Shown: positions 6,699-13,896, numbered from the stretch's first letter. The stretch is DNA of 15,813 bases from Oceanospirillaceae bacterium (GCA_003523085.1 DPHD01000010.1:15193-31005); one strand, 5' to 3'. The notes: generated from the sequence alone by a model not told the origin. A program made the numbers and translations.

Positions 6699-7703
6699 TT
6701 AAATGACTCCTGCTCTAAGTAAATCGTGCATGTTAATGGCGCCCACGGGTTGATTGTTATCATCGCAGACGATCAGGGCGTTGATTTTGTGTTGCTCCAT
6801 TAATTGTAATGCTTGGGCCGCCAGCATGTCGGCTTGTGCCCGTATAGGCTCAATGGTCATCAGTTCGCCGATGATACATTGGCGTAAATTCTGTTTTTGG
6901 TCGAGACTACGGCGTAAATCGCCATCGGTGTAGATGCCTGCAAGTTGGCCCTGCTGGTCGACCACGGCGGTCATGCCCATGCCTTTTTGAGTCATTTCCA
7001 TCAGCCCGTCGGCAAAACTTGTGTCGACACTCACTTGAGGTAGGCTTGTGCCCCCATGCATGATGTCACTGACTTTGAGTAATAGCTTACGCCCAAGGGC
7101 TCCGCCGGGGTGAGAAAATGCAAAGTCGTTGGCGTTAAAACCACGGGCTTCAAGTAAAGCGATAGCAATGGCATCGCCCATGACTAAGGTGGCGGTGGTG
7201 CTTGAAGTGGGCGCTAGATTGAGGGGGCAGGCTTCGGTGTGCACTTTTACGTTGAGGTGGTGGTCTGCCGCCTTGGCTAAGGTCGATTGAGGCGCGCCAG
7301 TCATAGCAATCAGCGGTACCCCTAAGCGCTTTAGCATAGGTAATAAGGTAACGATTTCTGCTGTGGTGCCTGAGTAGGATAAGGCCAGCACCACGTCCTT
7401 TGATGTGATCATGCCCATGTCACCGTGACTGGCTTCGCCTGGGTGGACAAAAAATGCCGGGGTGCCAGTGCTGGCAAGGGTGGCTGCGATTTTATTGGCA
7501 ATGTGGCCAGATTTGCCCATACCTAGTAGCACTACTCGAGCTGAACAGTCGAGCATTAATTGACAGGCCTGCTCAAAGGCATCATCAATACGCTCCGCTA
7601 AGTCGGCGATGGCGGTTTGTTCTAGGTTGATGGTGCGCAAAGCAGATTGAGCAAAACACTCAGTCTGGGGTTGCTTCGGGCGTATAGCCGTGTCGTTGCT
7701 CAA
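6699..7703 (-). CDS. kdsD: D-arabinose 5-phosphate isomerase KdsD
   Basis: The protein (334 aa from the TTG chosen here) has an N-terminal SIS sugar-isomerase domain with the family blocks LGMGKSGHIANK, FFVHPGEASHGDMGM and SYSGTTAE. ACPLNLAPTSSTTATLVMGDA and SHPGGALGRKLL follow, then a C-terminal CBS pair ending in HDLLRAGVI. It interconverts ribulose 5-phosphate and arabinose 5-phosphate, the first committed step to Kdo. No ATG is available near the N-terminus. A TTG at 7718 lacks a ribosome binding site, while the TTG at 7703 has AGGAG 5 nt upstream and gives (M)SNDTAIRPK, close to the E. coli length of 328 aa. The gene begins 26 nt after the yrbG stop. Confidence 0.95.
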   Translation of the reverse strand: MSNDTAIRPKQPQTECFAQSALRTINLEQTAIADLAERIDDAFEQACQLMLDCSARVVLLGMGKSGHIANKIAATLASTGTPAFFVHPGEASHGDMGMITSKDVVLALSYSGTTAEIVTLLPMLKRLGVPLIAMTGAPQSTLAKAADHHLNVKVHTEACPLNLAPTSSTTATLVMGDAIAIALLEARGFNANDFAFSHPGGALGRKLLLKVSDIMHGGTSLPQVSVDTSFADGLMEMTQKGMGMTAVVDQQGQLAGIYTDGDLRRSLDQKQNLRQCIIGELMTIEPIRAQADMLAAQALQLMEQHKINALIVCDDNNQPVGAINMHDLLRAGVI

Positions 7704-7708
7704 CAGCT

Positions 7709-7713
7709 CTCCT
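7709..7713 (-). promoter_or_regulatory. Ribosome binding site supporting a TTG start of kdsD
   Basis: AGGAG lies 5 nt before the TTG at 7703-7701. The alternative TTG at 7718-7716 would place this site inside the coding region and has nothing similar upstream. Confidence 0.6.
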
Positions 7714-7729
7714 AACAAATTTGATCAGG

Positions 7730-8686
7730 TTATGAGGCGTTAGTATAAAGTAAAAACATATACATAACATAGACTAAAAGCAGCAGGATACCCATGGGCC
7801 GGGTTATGGTTTGTGATTGCGAGCCGCCACGTCGTGACCAAAAGCCCAATACCAGAAGAAATAGCGTCAATACCAGCATCAAACCGTAGTCACGCCATAC
7901 CGCATCGGCAGCAATGGTGAATGGGCTGATGAGGGCAGGTATGGCCATCACTCCAAGTAGGTTGAAAATATTAGAGCCGATGATGTTGCCAAGGGCAATG
8001 CCATGTAGGCCCTTACGGGCGCTCATTACTGAGGCGGCTAATTCGGGCAAGCTGGTGCCAATAGCAATAATAGTGAGGCCAATGATTAGATCGCTTACAC
8101 CCAGTGAGGTGGCGATGTATACCGCGCCACCCACTAACATCCGAGAGCCTAAGGCCAGTACCCCTAAACCCACCACTAGCCACACTATACCGGCCTTAAG
8201 GCTCAAATCGGCTAATGGCTCGGGCTGGTCGTCTGGGTGGTCTTGTTGATAGCGCTTAAACAAATATAAACACAGCACTAGGCCAAGCAATAACAGGGTG
8301 CCATCGAACCGGTCTAGGTAATGGTCCATTAAGATGATGCCTGCACCAAGGGTAGCAACCGTTAAAATAGGTAGTTCGGTACGTACTAAGTTGCCACGTA
8401 CGGGCAGGGGCGATACCAGTGCTGTGGCACCCAGTACCAGTGCAATGTTGGCAATGTTGGAGCCGATGGCATTGCCAATGGCAAGTCCAGGGGCATTGTC
8501 TAAGGCCGCCATAGTCGACACCAACATTTCCGGTGCAGAGGTGCCAAAGGCAACAATGGTGAGACCGATCAGCATGGGGGACATGCCCAAATGGCCGGCC
8601 GTGGCCGCGGCGCCGTCGACAAAGCGATCGGCGCTCCAAATAAGTAGGCCGAGGCCAATAATGACTGCAGCAATTGCTAATAACAT
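7730..8686 (-). CDS. yrbG: Calcium/sodium antiporter YrbG (CaCA family)
   Basis: The 318-residue inner-membrane protein shows the two inverted alpha-repeats of K+-independent Na+/Ca2+ exchangers. Repeat 1 holds GLTIVAFGTSAPEMLVS and GNAIGSNIANIALVLG; repeat 2 holds GLTIIAIGTSLPELAAS and GNIIGSNIFNLLGVMA. The acidic Glu of each PE motif and the Asn of GSN form the ion site in the family. About ten membrane helices are apparent, with a polar loop (KRYQQDHPDDQPEPL) between the halves. It is first in the leftward cluster, as in E. coli, where the physiological role of YrbG is unsettled. The ATG has no ribosome binding site, which fits the leaderless promoter geometry described separately. Confidence 0.95.
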   Translation of the reverse strand: MLLAIAAVIIGLGLLIWSADRFVDGAAATAGHLGMSPMLIGLTIVAFGTSAPEMLVSTMAALDNAPGLAIGNAIGSNIANIALVLGATALVSPLPVRGNLVRTELPILTVATLGAGIILMDHYLDRFDGTLLLLGLVLCLYLFKRYQQDHPDDQPEPLADLSLKAGIVWLVVGLGVLALGSRMLVGGAVYIATSLGVSDLIIGLTIIAIGTSLPELAASVMSARKGLHGIALGNIIGSNIFNLLGVMAIPALISPFTIAADAVWRDYGLMLVLTLFLLVLGFWSRRGGSQSQTITRPMGILLLLVYVMYMFLLYTNAS

Positions 8687-8692
8687 AGGTGT

Positions 8693-8721
8693 ATTCTAGA
8701 AGCTCAAAAAACGAGCGGCAA
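8693..8721 (-). promoter_or_regulatory. Candidate sigma-70 promoter for yrbG
   Basis: On the minus strand, TTGCCG (-35; 4 of 6 consensus bases, positions 8721-8716) is separated by exactly 17 nt from TAGAAT (-10; 5 of 6, positions 8698-8693). Six nt lie between the -10 box and the yrbG ATG, so a standard start would fall on the A of the ATG. This may be the head promoter of the Kdo/Lpt/rpoN cluster. Confidence 0.5.
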
Positions 8722-8737
8722 TGAAACCAAGACTGGC

Positions 8738-8747
8738 GCAAATTTGC
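8738..8747. repeat. Palindrome in the yrbG-mlaF divergent region
   Basis: GCAAATTTGC is a perfect 10-bp palindrome lying upstream of both divergent genes. GACT and AGTC flank it (8731-8734 and 8749-8752), offset by one base from exact symmetry. It could be an operator for a dimeric regulator, but a single copy cannot prove this. Confidence 0.3.
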
Positions 8748-8824
8748 AAGTCTCTTTGCACATCTGCTTGGCAATGCTAAACTTGATGTTCATCCTTAAT
8801 TGGCGCTTTGCTGGAAGTCGACAT

Positions 8825-9661
8825 ATGGCCGTAAATGGCATTATAGAGATACATAATCTAAGTTTTTTTCGTGGCGACCGTGCCATTTTTAAAGACATTG
8901 ACGTGTCTATTGCGGCCGGCAAAATTACCGCTATTATGGGCCCCAGCGGCACCGGAAAAACCACTTTGTTACGCTTAATCGGTGGTCAACTACAGCCCCA
9001 TCAAGGTGAAGTCCAACTGTTTGGCAAAAATATTGCCCAACTCAAGCGTAAACAACTCAACCAATTACGTGGTCGCATGGGGGTGTTGTTTCAAAGTGGG
9101 GCCTTGTTTACCGACCTTACGGTATTTGAAAACGTGGCCTTTCCGTTACGTGAACACACACAGTTAAATGACCAGCAATTACACGATCAAGTGCTGTTAA
9201 AACTTGAGGCAGTTGGCCTTAGGGGCGCTCGTGACCTGATGCCCTCGCACTTGTCAGGCGGCATGGCGCGGCGTGTTGCTTTGGCGCGAGCCGTGGCATT
9301 AGAACCTGAAATAATACTTTACGACGAACCTTTTGCTGGCCAAGACCCTATTGCCATGGCGGTATTACAACGTTTAATTAAACACCTTAATGACCAGATG
9401 CAACTCACTAGCGTGTTAGTGTCTCACGATATTGCCGAGGCCTGCGCCATTGCTGACCGGGTCATTTTGTTGGGTGAGGGCCGAGTGTTAGCCCATGATA
9501 CCCCAGAGGCGCTGCAAACCAGTACCGACCCCGCGGTGAGGCAGTTTATGCACGGCGAAGCGGATGGTGTGATTCCGTTTCACTTTCCGGCGCCGCCCTT
9601 GGCTACGGAGTTATTGTGCGACCCTGCCAGCGGTGCAGATAAACACGGAGGCTTGCTGTGA
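8825..9661 (+). CDS. mlaF: Mla phospholipid transporter ATP-binding protein MlaF
   Basis: A 278-residue ABC ATPase with Walker A GPSGTGKT at 39-46, Q-loop Gln90, signature LSGGM from 143, Walker B IILYDEP at 163-169 and switch His201. The LFQSGALFTDLTVFENVAFPLRE block and the C-terminal VRQFMHGEADGVIPFHFPAP tail are specific to MlaF. It drives glycerophospholipid movement between the outer and inner membranes with MlaE and MlaD. The frame is open 27 codons further upstream (ATG 8744), but ATG 8825 has GGAAG 7 nt upstream and gives the normal N-terminus. The C-terminal tail, which in E. coli lies close to the MlaB interface, is retained and slightly longer than in E. coli MlaF (269 aa), although no mlaB is present in this operon. 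Confidence 0.96.
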   Translation: MAVNGIIEIHNLSFFRGDRAIFKDIDVSIAAGKITAIMGPSGTGKTTLLRLIGGQLQPHQGEVQLFGKNIAQLKRKQLNQLRGRMGVLFQSGALFTDLTVFENVAFPLREHTQLNDQQLHDQVLLKLEAVGLRGARDLMPSHLSGGMARRVALARAVALEPEIILYDEPFAGQDPIAMAVLQRLIKHLNDQMQLTSVLVSHDIAEACAIADRVILLGEGRVLAHDTPEALQTSTDPAVRQFMHGEADGVIPFHFPAPPLATELLCDPASGADKHGGLL

Positions 9662-10437
9662 TAAATCTTATTGCCGCCTTAGGCGAGCAATTGTTACAGC
9701 GCTTGGCTTTAATAGGCCAGGCGTTGTTAATGTTGTTACAGTCGCTGCGGGTATTGCCGGGCAAACATGGGCTTTCGCGCTTAACTCAGCAGTTGTACGT
9801 GGTGGGCGTGCAGTCATTAATTATCATGTTGGTTTCGGCCTTGTTCATTGGCATGGTGCTGGGGTTACAAGGCTATACCTTATTATCAGCTTATGGCTCA
9901 GAACAAGCGGTAGGGCAAATGGTGGCTTTAACCTTAGTCAGGGAGTTGTCGCCGGTGGTGGCCGCCTTGTTGTTTGCGGGTCGCGCTGGATCTGCACTAA
10001 CGGCCGAAATTGGCTTAATGAAAGCCACCGAGCAATTGGCCAGTTTAGAAATGTTTGGGGTGGACCCATTACATCGTATTGTGGCACCAAGATTTTTGGC
10101 GGGTTTGATTTGTTTGCCCTTATTAGTCGCTATATTTAGTGTGGTGGGTATTTATGGTGGCTACATTGTGGCGGTGGATTGGCTAGGCGTCTACAGCGGG
10201 TCCTACTGGGGCAACATGCAGCAGGCCGTAGATTTTGGTGAAGACGTCATCAATGGCATGATTAAAGCCTTGGTTTTTGCCTTTGTGGTGAGCTGGATTG
10301 CTTTGTATCAGGGGTATTCATGTGTACCCACGTCGCAAGGCATTAGTGCTGCAACGACGCGCACAGTGGTGTACTCATCGTTGGCGATTTTGGGTTTCGA
10401 TTTTATTTTAACAGCGCTAATGTTTGGAGGCGCGTAA
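9658..10437 (+). CDS. mlaE: Mla phospholipid transporter permease MlaE
   Basis: The 259-residue protein is a complete MlaE/YrbE permease. An amphipathic N-terminal helix is followed by about five membrane segments and the signature block VRELSPVVAALLFAGRAGSALTAE (here split around VALTL), then GLMKATEQLASLEMFGVDP. Two copies form the membrane channel of the MlaFED complex. The start is GTG at 9658, overlapping the mlaF stop (GTGA). A strong GGAGG lies 6 nt upstream, so translation is coupled to mlaF. Its stop overlaps the mlaD ATG (TAATG). Confidence 0.96.
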   Translation: MINLIAALGEQLLQRLALIGQALLMLLQSLRVLPGKHGLSRLTQQLYVVGVQSLIIMLVSALFIGMVLGLQGYTLLSAYGSEQAVGQMVALTLVRELSPVVAALLFAGRAGSALTAEIGLMKATEQLASLEMFGVDPLHRIVAPRFLAGLICLPLLVAIFSVVGIYGGYIVAVDWLGVYSGSYWGNMQQAVDFGEDVINGMIKALVFAFVVSWIALYQGYSCVPTSQGISAATTRTVVYSSLAILGFDFILTALMFGGA

Positions 10438-10898
10438 TGCACAAAAGATGGATAGAAATTAGTGTGGGTTTGATGCTGCTGGCGGGTGTGGTCGCCTTAC
10501 TTAGTTTGGCGTTGCAGGTCAGTGGTGGCCACCTTAACCGCGGTGCTGACCGCTACCCCATTGCAGCCCTATTTGAAAATGCGGCTGGTTTAGCACCTAA
10601 AGCACAGGTGACCTTGGCAGGCGTCACCGTTGGCGAAGTGGTGGCCGTAGTGATTGACCCACAGACGTTAATGGCTAAAGTTCAAATGCAAATCAATGGT
10701 GAGGTTAATTACCTATCGATTGATTCCAGTGCCAGCATTTTGACCGCCGGCTTATTGGGCGAAAAGTATGTTGGCCTCACCGTGGGTGCAGAAGGCGAGG
10801 TATTGGTGGCAGGCGATATGATTGAAGACACACAATCGGCGTTGGTGTTAGAAGAGCTGATTGGGCAGTTTTTGCTCAATTTGGGCGATAGCAACTAA
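10437..10898 (+). CDS. mlaD: MCE-domain phospholipid transport protein MlaD
   Basis: The 153-residue protein has an N-terminal membrane helix (about residues 8-29, ISVGLMLLAGVVALLSLAL). One MCE domain follows (about 38-120), with the conserved FENAAGLAPKAQVTLAGVTVG and SILTAGLLGEKYVGL blocks. The VLEELIGQFL helix forms the central hydrophobic pore in the MlaD hexamer. It hands lipids between MlaC and MlaFE at the periplasmic face. It ends almost directly after that helix, so it lacks the roughly 25-30-residue disordered tail of E. coli MlaD (183 aa). GGAGG lies 6 nt before the ATG, which overlaps the mlaE stop. Confidence 0.96.
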   Translation: MHKRWIEISVGLMLLAGVVALLSLALQVSGGHLNRGADRYPIAALFENAAGLAPKAQVTLAGVTVGEVVAVVIDPQTLMAKVQMQINGEVNYLSIDSSASILTAGLLGEKYVGLTVGAEGEVLVAGDMIEDTQSALVLEELIGQFLLNLGDSN

Positions 10899-10944
10899 GC
10901 ACTTGAATGACAATTTTTTGAATTAATTACCAAGGATGTATCCC

Positions 10945-11604
10945 ATGTTTAACTCAACTAAACAACTTTTGGTCACTGTGGTGTGGTTGATGTCTGCATT
11001 GCTATACCCACTGCAAGCCCATGCCAATGACCCGCAATGGCTCGCTGCAAGTGAGGTGGTGAGCGACAGCACTCAGGCAATGATTGAACTGCTGCAACGT
11101 GAACGAGAAGATGCGGCGCGCAAAAGCGAAATTACAGGCATGCCTGTGGCTTTGGACGAGCGGGCATTGCTGGCACAAATGGCCATTATTTTAGACCCTG
11201 TGGTGGATTTTGAAAGTATTGCCAAAGGGGTGATGGCCAAGTTTTACCGACGCGCGAGCGCCGAGCAAATTGAGGCGTTTAATAAAACTTTTCGAACCTC
11301 GTTATTGAATACCTACTCGCGGGCAGTAGTGGCTTTTAAAATTAATAATTATGAAGTTCAGCCGAATGTGAGTAGTAGCACCAAACCGGGACGGCAAAAG
11401 GTGTGGGTTAATGTGTATGCCAATGGCGCAGCCTATAGCATTAATTATGCTGTGAAATTACGCCCGCAGGGTTGGAAAGTGACCAACGTGACGCTGGATG
11501 GTATTAACTTAGGTTTGGCGTTTAGGCAGCAATTTGCAGCCGCCATGGCGCAGAATAAGGGCAATATGGATGATGTTATTGCCTTTTGGCTTAATCCTGC
11601 TTAG
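10945..11604 (+). CDS. mlaC: Periplasmic phospholipid-binding protein MlaC
   Basis: The 219-residue protein has a signal peptide (hydrophobic core about residues 8-20, probable cleavage after AHA near residue 27). A Tol-Tol-Ttg2/MlaC domain follows, recognisable from DPVVDFESIAKGVMAKFYRRASAEQIEAF, FRTSLLNTYSRAV and the C-terminal KVTNVTLDGINLGLAFRQQF. MlaC carries phospholipids across the periplasm between MlaA-OmpC and MlaD. An ATG at 10936 is in frame, but it overlaps the AAGGA ribosome binding site, which lies 8 nt before the ATG at 10945; the latter is preferred. There is a 46-bp gap after mlaD. The next gene is ibaG, not the expected mlaB. Confidence 0.95.
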   Translation: MFNSTKQLLVTVVWLMSALLYPLQAHANDPQWLAASEVVSDSTQAMIELLQREREDAARKSEITGMPVALDERALLAQMAIILDPVVDFESIAKGVMAKFYRRASAEQIEAFNKTFRTSLLNTYSRAVVAFKINNYEVQPNVSSSTKPGRQKVWVNVYANGAAYSINYAVKLRPQGWKVTNVTLDGINLGLAFRQQFAAAMAQNKGNMDDVIAFWLNPA

Positions 11605-11653
11605 ATTCAGGTGATATTCAGGCAGCTAAAGTTAGCGAACTAGGTGCCATGTT

Positions 11654-11662
11654 TGCTACAAT
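11654..11662 (+). promoter_or_regulatory. Candidate extended -10 promoter for ibaG-murA-hisGD
   Basis: TGCTACAAT combines an extended -10 TGn with a hexamer matching TATAAT at 5 of 6 positions. No good -35 box is present (the best is TTAGCG at 11632-11637, with a 19-nt spacer), as is common for extended -10 promoters. A start near 11669 would leave a leader of about 23 nt before the GTG of ibaG. Confidence 0.45.
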
Positions 11663-11681
11663 TACGCCCCATTTAGGCCAT

Positions 11682-11685
11682 GGAG
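11682..11685 (+). promoter_or_regulatory. Ribosome binding site supporting a GTG start of ibaG
   Basis: GGAG lies 6 nt before the GTG at 11692-11694. It overlaps the alternative ATG start at 11680, which has no such site upstream. Confidence 0.5.
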
Positions 11686-11691
11686 AAGATC

Positions 11692-11937
11692 GTGGACGCA
11701 GCACAAGTAAAACACATTATTGAACAACAATTAGACGGTACCCAAGTGATACCCAGCGGCGAAGGCTGCAGTTTTCAGGTGACGGTGATCGGCGACCTTT
11801 TTGCCGGCCTCACGCCCGTGAAAAAACAACAACTGGTATACGGCTGTTTAACCGATCAAATTGCTGACGGTAGCATTCATGCCTTAGGCATCAAGGCCTA
11901 TACCCCCGACCAATGGCAGCGTATCAACGCGCAATAA
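11692..11937 (+). CDS. ibaG: BolA-family acid stress protein IbaG
   Basis: A small (81 aa) BolA/IbaG-fold protein. It carries the FQVTVIGDLFAGLTPVKKQQLVYG core and the invariant His in SIHALGIKAYTP. Members pair with monothiol glutaredoxins to bind or traffic Fe-S clusters; in E. coli IbaG is linked to acid stress. The start is ambiguous. ATG 11680 gives 85 aa but lacks a ribosome binding site. GTG 11692 has GGAG 6 nt upstream and gives (M)DAAQVKHIIEQQL, a normal family N-terminus, so it is preferred. As in E. coli, the gene directly precedes murA (38-bp gap). Confidence 0.92.
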   Translation: MDAAQVKHIIEQQLDGTQVIPSGEGCSFQVTVIGDLFAGLTPVKKQQLVYGCLTDQIADGSIHALGIKAYTPDQWQRINAQ

Positions 11938-11975
11938 TGCCAGCTTAGACTATAGACAACGGCACAATAAATCCT

Positions 11976-13232
11976 ATGGACAAACTCAGTATTACTGGCG
12001 GTAAACGCCTTGATGGCGAAATTAGAATCTCTGGCGCCAAAAATTCGGCTTTGCCTATTTTGGCATCGACCTTGTTGGCACAAGAACCCGTAACTATTCG
12101 TAACTTACCGCATTTACACGATGTCACCACCATGATTGAGTTGTTGGGTCGTATGGGGGTGTCTTTGTTAGTGGGCGATAAGTTGAGTGTTGAGATTGAC
12201 GCCACCACCTTAGAGCACTGTGTTGCACCTTACGATTTAGTAAAAACCATGCGCGCGTCAATTTTGGTGCTAGGGCCTTTGTTGTCACGCTTTGGAGAAG
12301 CCGAAGTGTCGTTGCCTGGCGGCTGTGCGATTGGCAGTCGCCCCGTGGACTTGCATATTCGTGGACTAGAAGCCATGGGTGCAGACATTAGTGTAGAAGA
12401 TGGTTATATACGAGCCAAAGCGGCACGTTTAAAAGGTGCGCATATCTTTTTTGATACGGTCACCGTGACCGGCACTGAAAACCTATTAATGGCGGCGGTG
12501 TTGGCCGACGGCGAAACGGTATTAGATAACGCCGCACGGGAACCCGAAGTGGTCGACCTAGCCCAGTGTTTGATTGCTATGGGTGCGAATATCACCGGCC
12601 ATGGTACCGGTACCATACGTATTCAAGGTGTTGAAAAGCTCCATGGTTGTACCTACGACGTGTTACCAGACCGCATTGAAACAGGCACCTACTTGGTGGC
12701 TGCAGCGGTGACCGGTGGACGTATTAAGGTTAAAGACACACGTCCAGATATATTGGAAGCCGTGTTAGCGAAGCTGGAAGAGGCCGGTGCAGAAATTCAT
12801 ACCGGTGTAGATTGGATTAGTTTAGATATGCATGGCCAACGGCCTAAAGCCGTGAGCTTGAAGACTGCGCCTTATCCCGCCTTCCCGACTGACATGCAAG
12901 CTCAATTTTCAGCGCTCAATGCCATTGCCACCGGTACCGGTCGTATTACTGAAACCATTTTCGAAAACCGCTTTATGCACATTGATGAAATGGCCCGCAT
13001 GGGCGCGCAAGTGGTGGTTGAAGGTAATACTGTGATTCAGCAAGGCATCGAGCAGCTCAAGGCCGCGCCAGTGATGGCGACGGACCTGCGTGCTTCAGCC
13101 AGTTTGGTGATAGCCGCGCTGGTGGCCGACGGTGAAACCGTGATTGATCGTATTTACCATATCGATCGGGGTTATGACTGTATTGAAGAAAAAATGGGTG
13201 CTTTAGGCGCCATCATCAAACGCGTCGCCTAA
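11976..13232 (+). CDS. murA: UDP-N-acetylglucosamine 1-carboxyvinyltransferase MurA
   Basis: A full-length (418 aa) EPSP-synthase-fold enzyme for the first committed step of peptidoglycan synthesis: transfer of enolpyruvate from PEP to UDP-GlcNAc in the cytoplasm. The substrate-binding Lys22-Asn23 pair (SGAKNSALPIL) is present. So is catalytic Cys117 in LPGGCAIGSRP, the residue alkylated by fosfomycin and corresponding to E. coli Cys115, so no intrinsic Cys-to-Asp resistance change is seen. The FPTDMQAQF motif holds the general acid/base Asp. The ATG lacks a strong ribosome binding site. It lies in the conserved ibaG-murA pair and is followed 18 bp later by hisG. Confidence 0.98.
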   Translation: MDKLSITGGKRLDGEIRISGAKNSALPILASTLLAQEPVTIRNLPHLHDVTTMIELLGRMGVSLLVGDKLSVEIDATTLEHCVAPYDLVKTMRASILVLGPLLSRFGEAEVSLPGGCAIGSRPVDLHIRGLEAMGADISVEDGYIRAKAARLKGAHIFFDTVTVTGTENLLMAAVLADGETVLDNAAREPEVVDLAQCLIAMGANITGHGTGTIRIQGVEKLHGCTYDVLPDRIETGTYLVAAAVTGGRIKVKDTRPDILEAVLAKLEEAGAEIHTGVDWISLDMHGQRPKAVSLKTAPYPAFPTDMQAQFSALNAIATGTGRITETIFENRFMHIDEMARMGAQVVVEGNTVIQQGIEQLKAAPVMATDLRASASLVIAALVADGETVIDRIYHIDRGYDCIEEKMGALGAIIKRVA

Positions 13233-13250
13233 TATAGAGAACCAAACACT

Positions 13251-13895
13251 ATGCCTAATAGTCTGACCATTGCATTGTCTAAAGGCCGTATTTTAAAAGA
13301 AACCTTGCCGTTGTTTGCTAGTGCCGGTATTGAGCCCTTAGAAGACATCCATAGCAGCCGTAAATTGGTATTTGAAACCACCCAGCCGGGGGTGCGATTT
13401 TTAGTCATCCGAGCTACGGATGTACCGACTTATGTGTCCTATGGTGCTGCCGATATGGGCGTGGCAGGTAAAGACGTGTTATTGGAACACGGCGGCGCAG
13501 GTTTGTATGAGCCATTGGATTTACAAATTTCAAAATGTCGCTTAATGACCTGTGCCCCAGTAGGCGCAGCACCTGCGGGTAGGCGCCTGCGGGTAGCGTC
13601 TAAGTTTGTCAATATTACTAAGCGTTATTTTGCCGAGCAGGGTCAGCAAGTGGACATCATCAAGCTATACGGCGCCATGGAGTTGGCCCCCATCCTTGGT
13701 TTGGCCGATCAAATTGTGGATATTGTCGATACCGGTAATACCCTACGGGCCAATGGTCTGGAGCCACTTAACGAAATTGCTGTGATTAGCAGTCGTTTAG
13801 TGGTGGGCGAAGCCTCGATGAAACTTAAGCACGGCCGTATTGGCCCCTTGATTGAGCAGCTGGCCAAGGCTGTTAATGCAGCGCAGGAATCTTAA
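13251..13895 (+). CDS. hisG: ATP phosphoribosyltransferase, short-form catalytic subunit HisG
   Basis: At 214 residues this is the short form of HisG: the catalytic two-domain core without the C-terminal regulatory domain of E. coli HisG (299 aa). Core motifs include LSKGRILKETLPLF, YGAADMGVAGKDVL and the PRPP-binding loop DTGNTL at 160-165. It condenses ATP with PRPP to start histidine synthesis. Short-form enzymes work as hetero-octamers with HisZ, which carries the histidine feedback site. hisZ is not in this window and must be encoded elsewhere for normal function. It starts 18 bp after murA and ends 1 bp before the hisD ATG. Confidence 0.97.
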   Translation: MPNSLTIALSKGRILKETLPLFASAGIEPLEDIHSSRKLVFETTQPGVRFLVIRATDVPTYVSYGAADMGVAGKDVLLEHGGAGLYEPLDLQISKCRLMTCAPVGAAPAGRRLRVASKFVNITKRYFAEQGQQVDIIKLYGAMELAPILGLADQIVDIVDTGNTLRANGLEPLNEIAVISSRLVVGEASMKLKHGRIGPLIEQLAKAVNAAQES

Positions 13896-13896
13896 T

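Noticed and set aside
6698..6763. Extended N-terminus of kdsC
   Set aside because: It overlaps the end of kdsD, whereas ATG 6697 has a clear AGGAG and gives the usual length.
8256..8774. 172-codon minus-strand frame overlapping yrbG
   Set aside because: It is an out-of-frame shadow of yrbG, rich in Cys, His and Arg, as expected from reading a membrane-protein gene in the wrong frame.
9633..10139. 168-codon plus-strand frame overlapping mlaE
   Set aside because: It is out of frame with the clearly conserved MlaE product and has no family features.
12601..12616. Perfect 16-bp palindrome in murA (ATGGTACCGGTACCAT), with a related 12-bp one at 12930-12941
   Set aside because: Both encode Gly-Thr-Gly stretches (GHGTGTIRI and ATGTGRI) conserved in or compatible with MurA. 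The symmetry is most simply explained by GGT and ACC codons.
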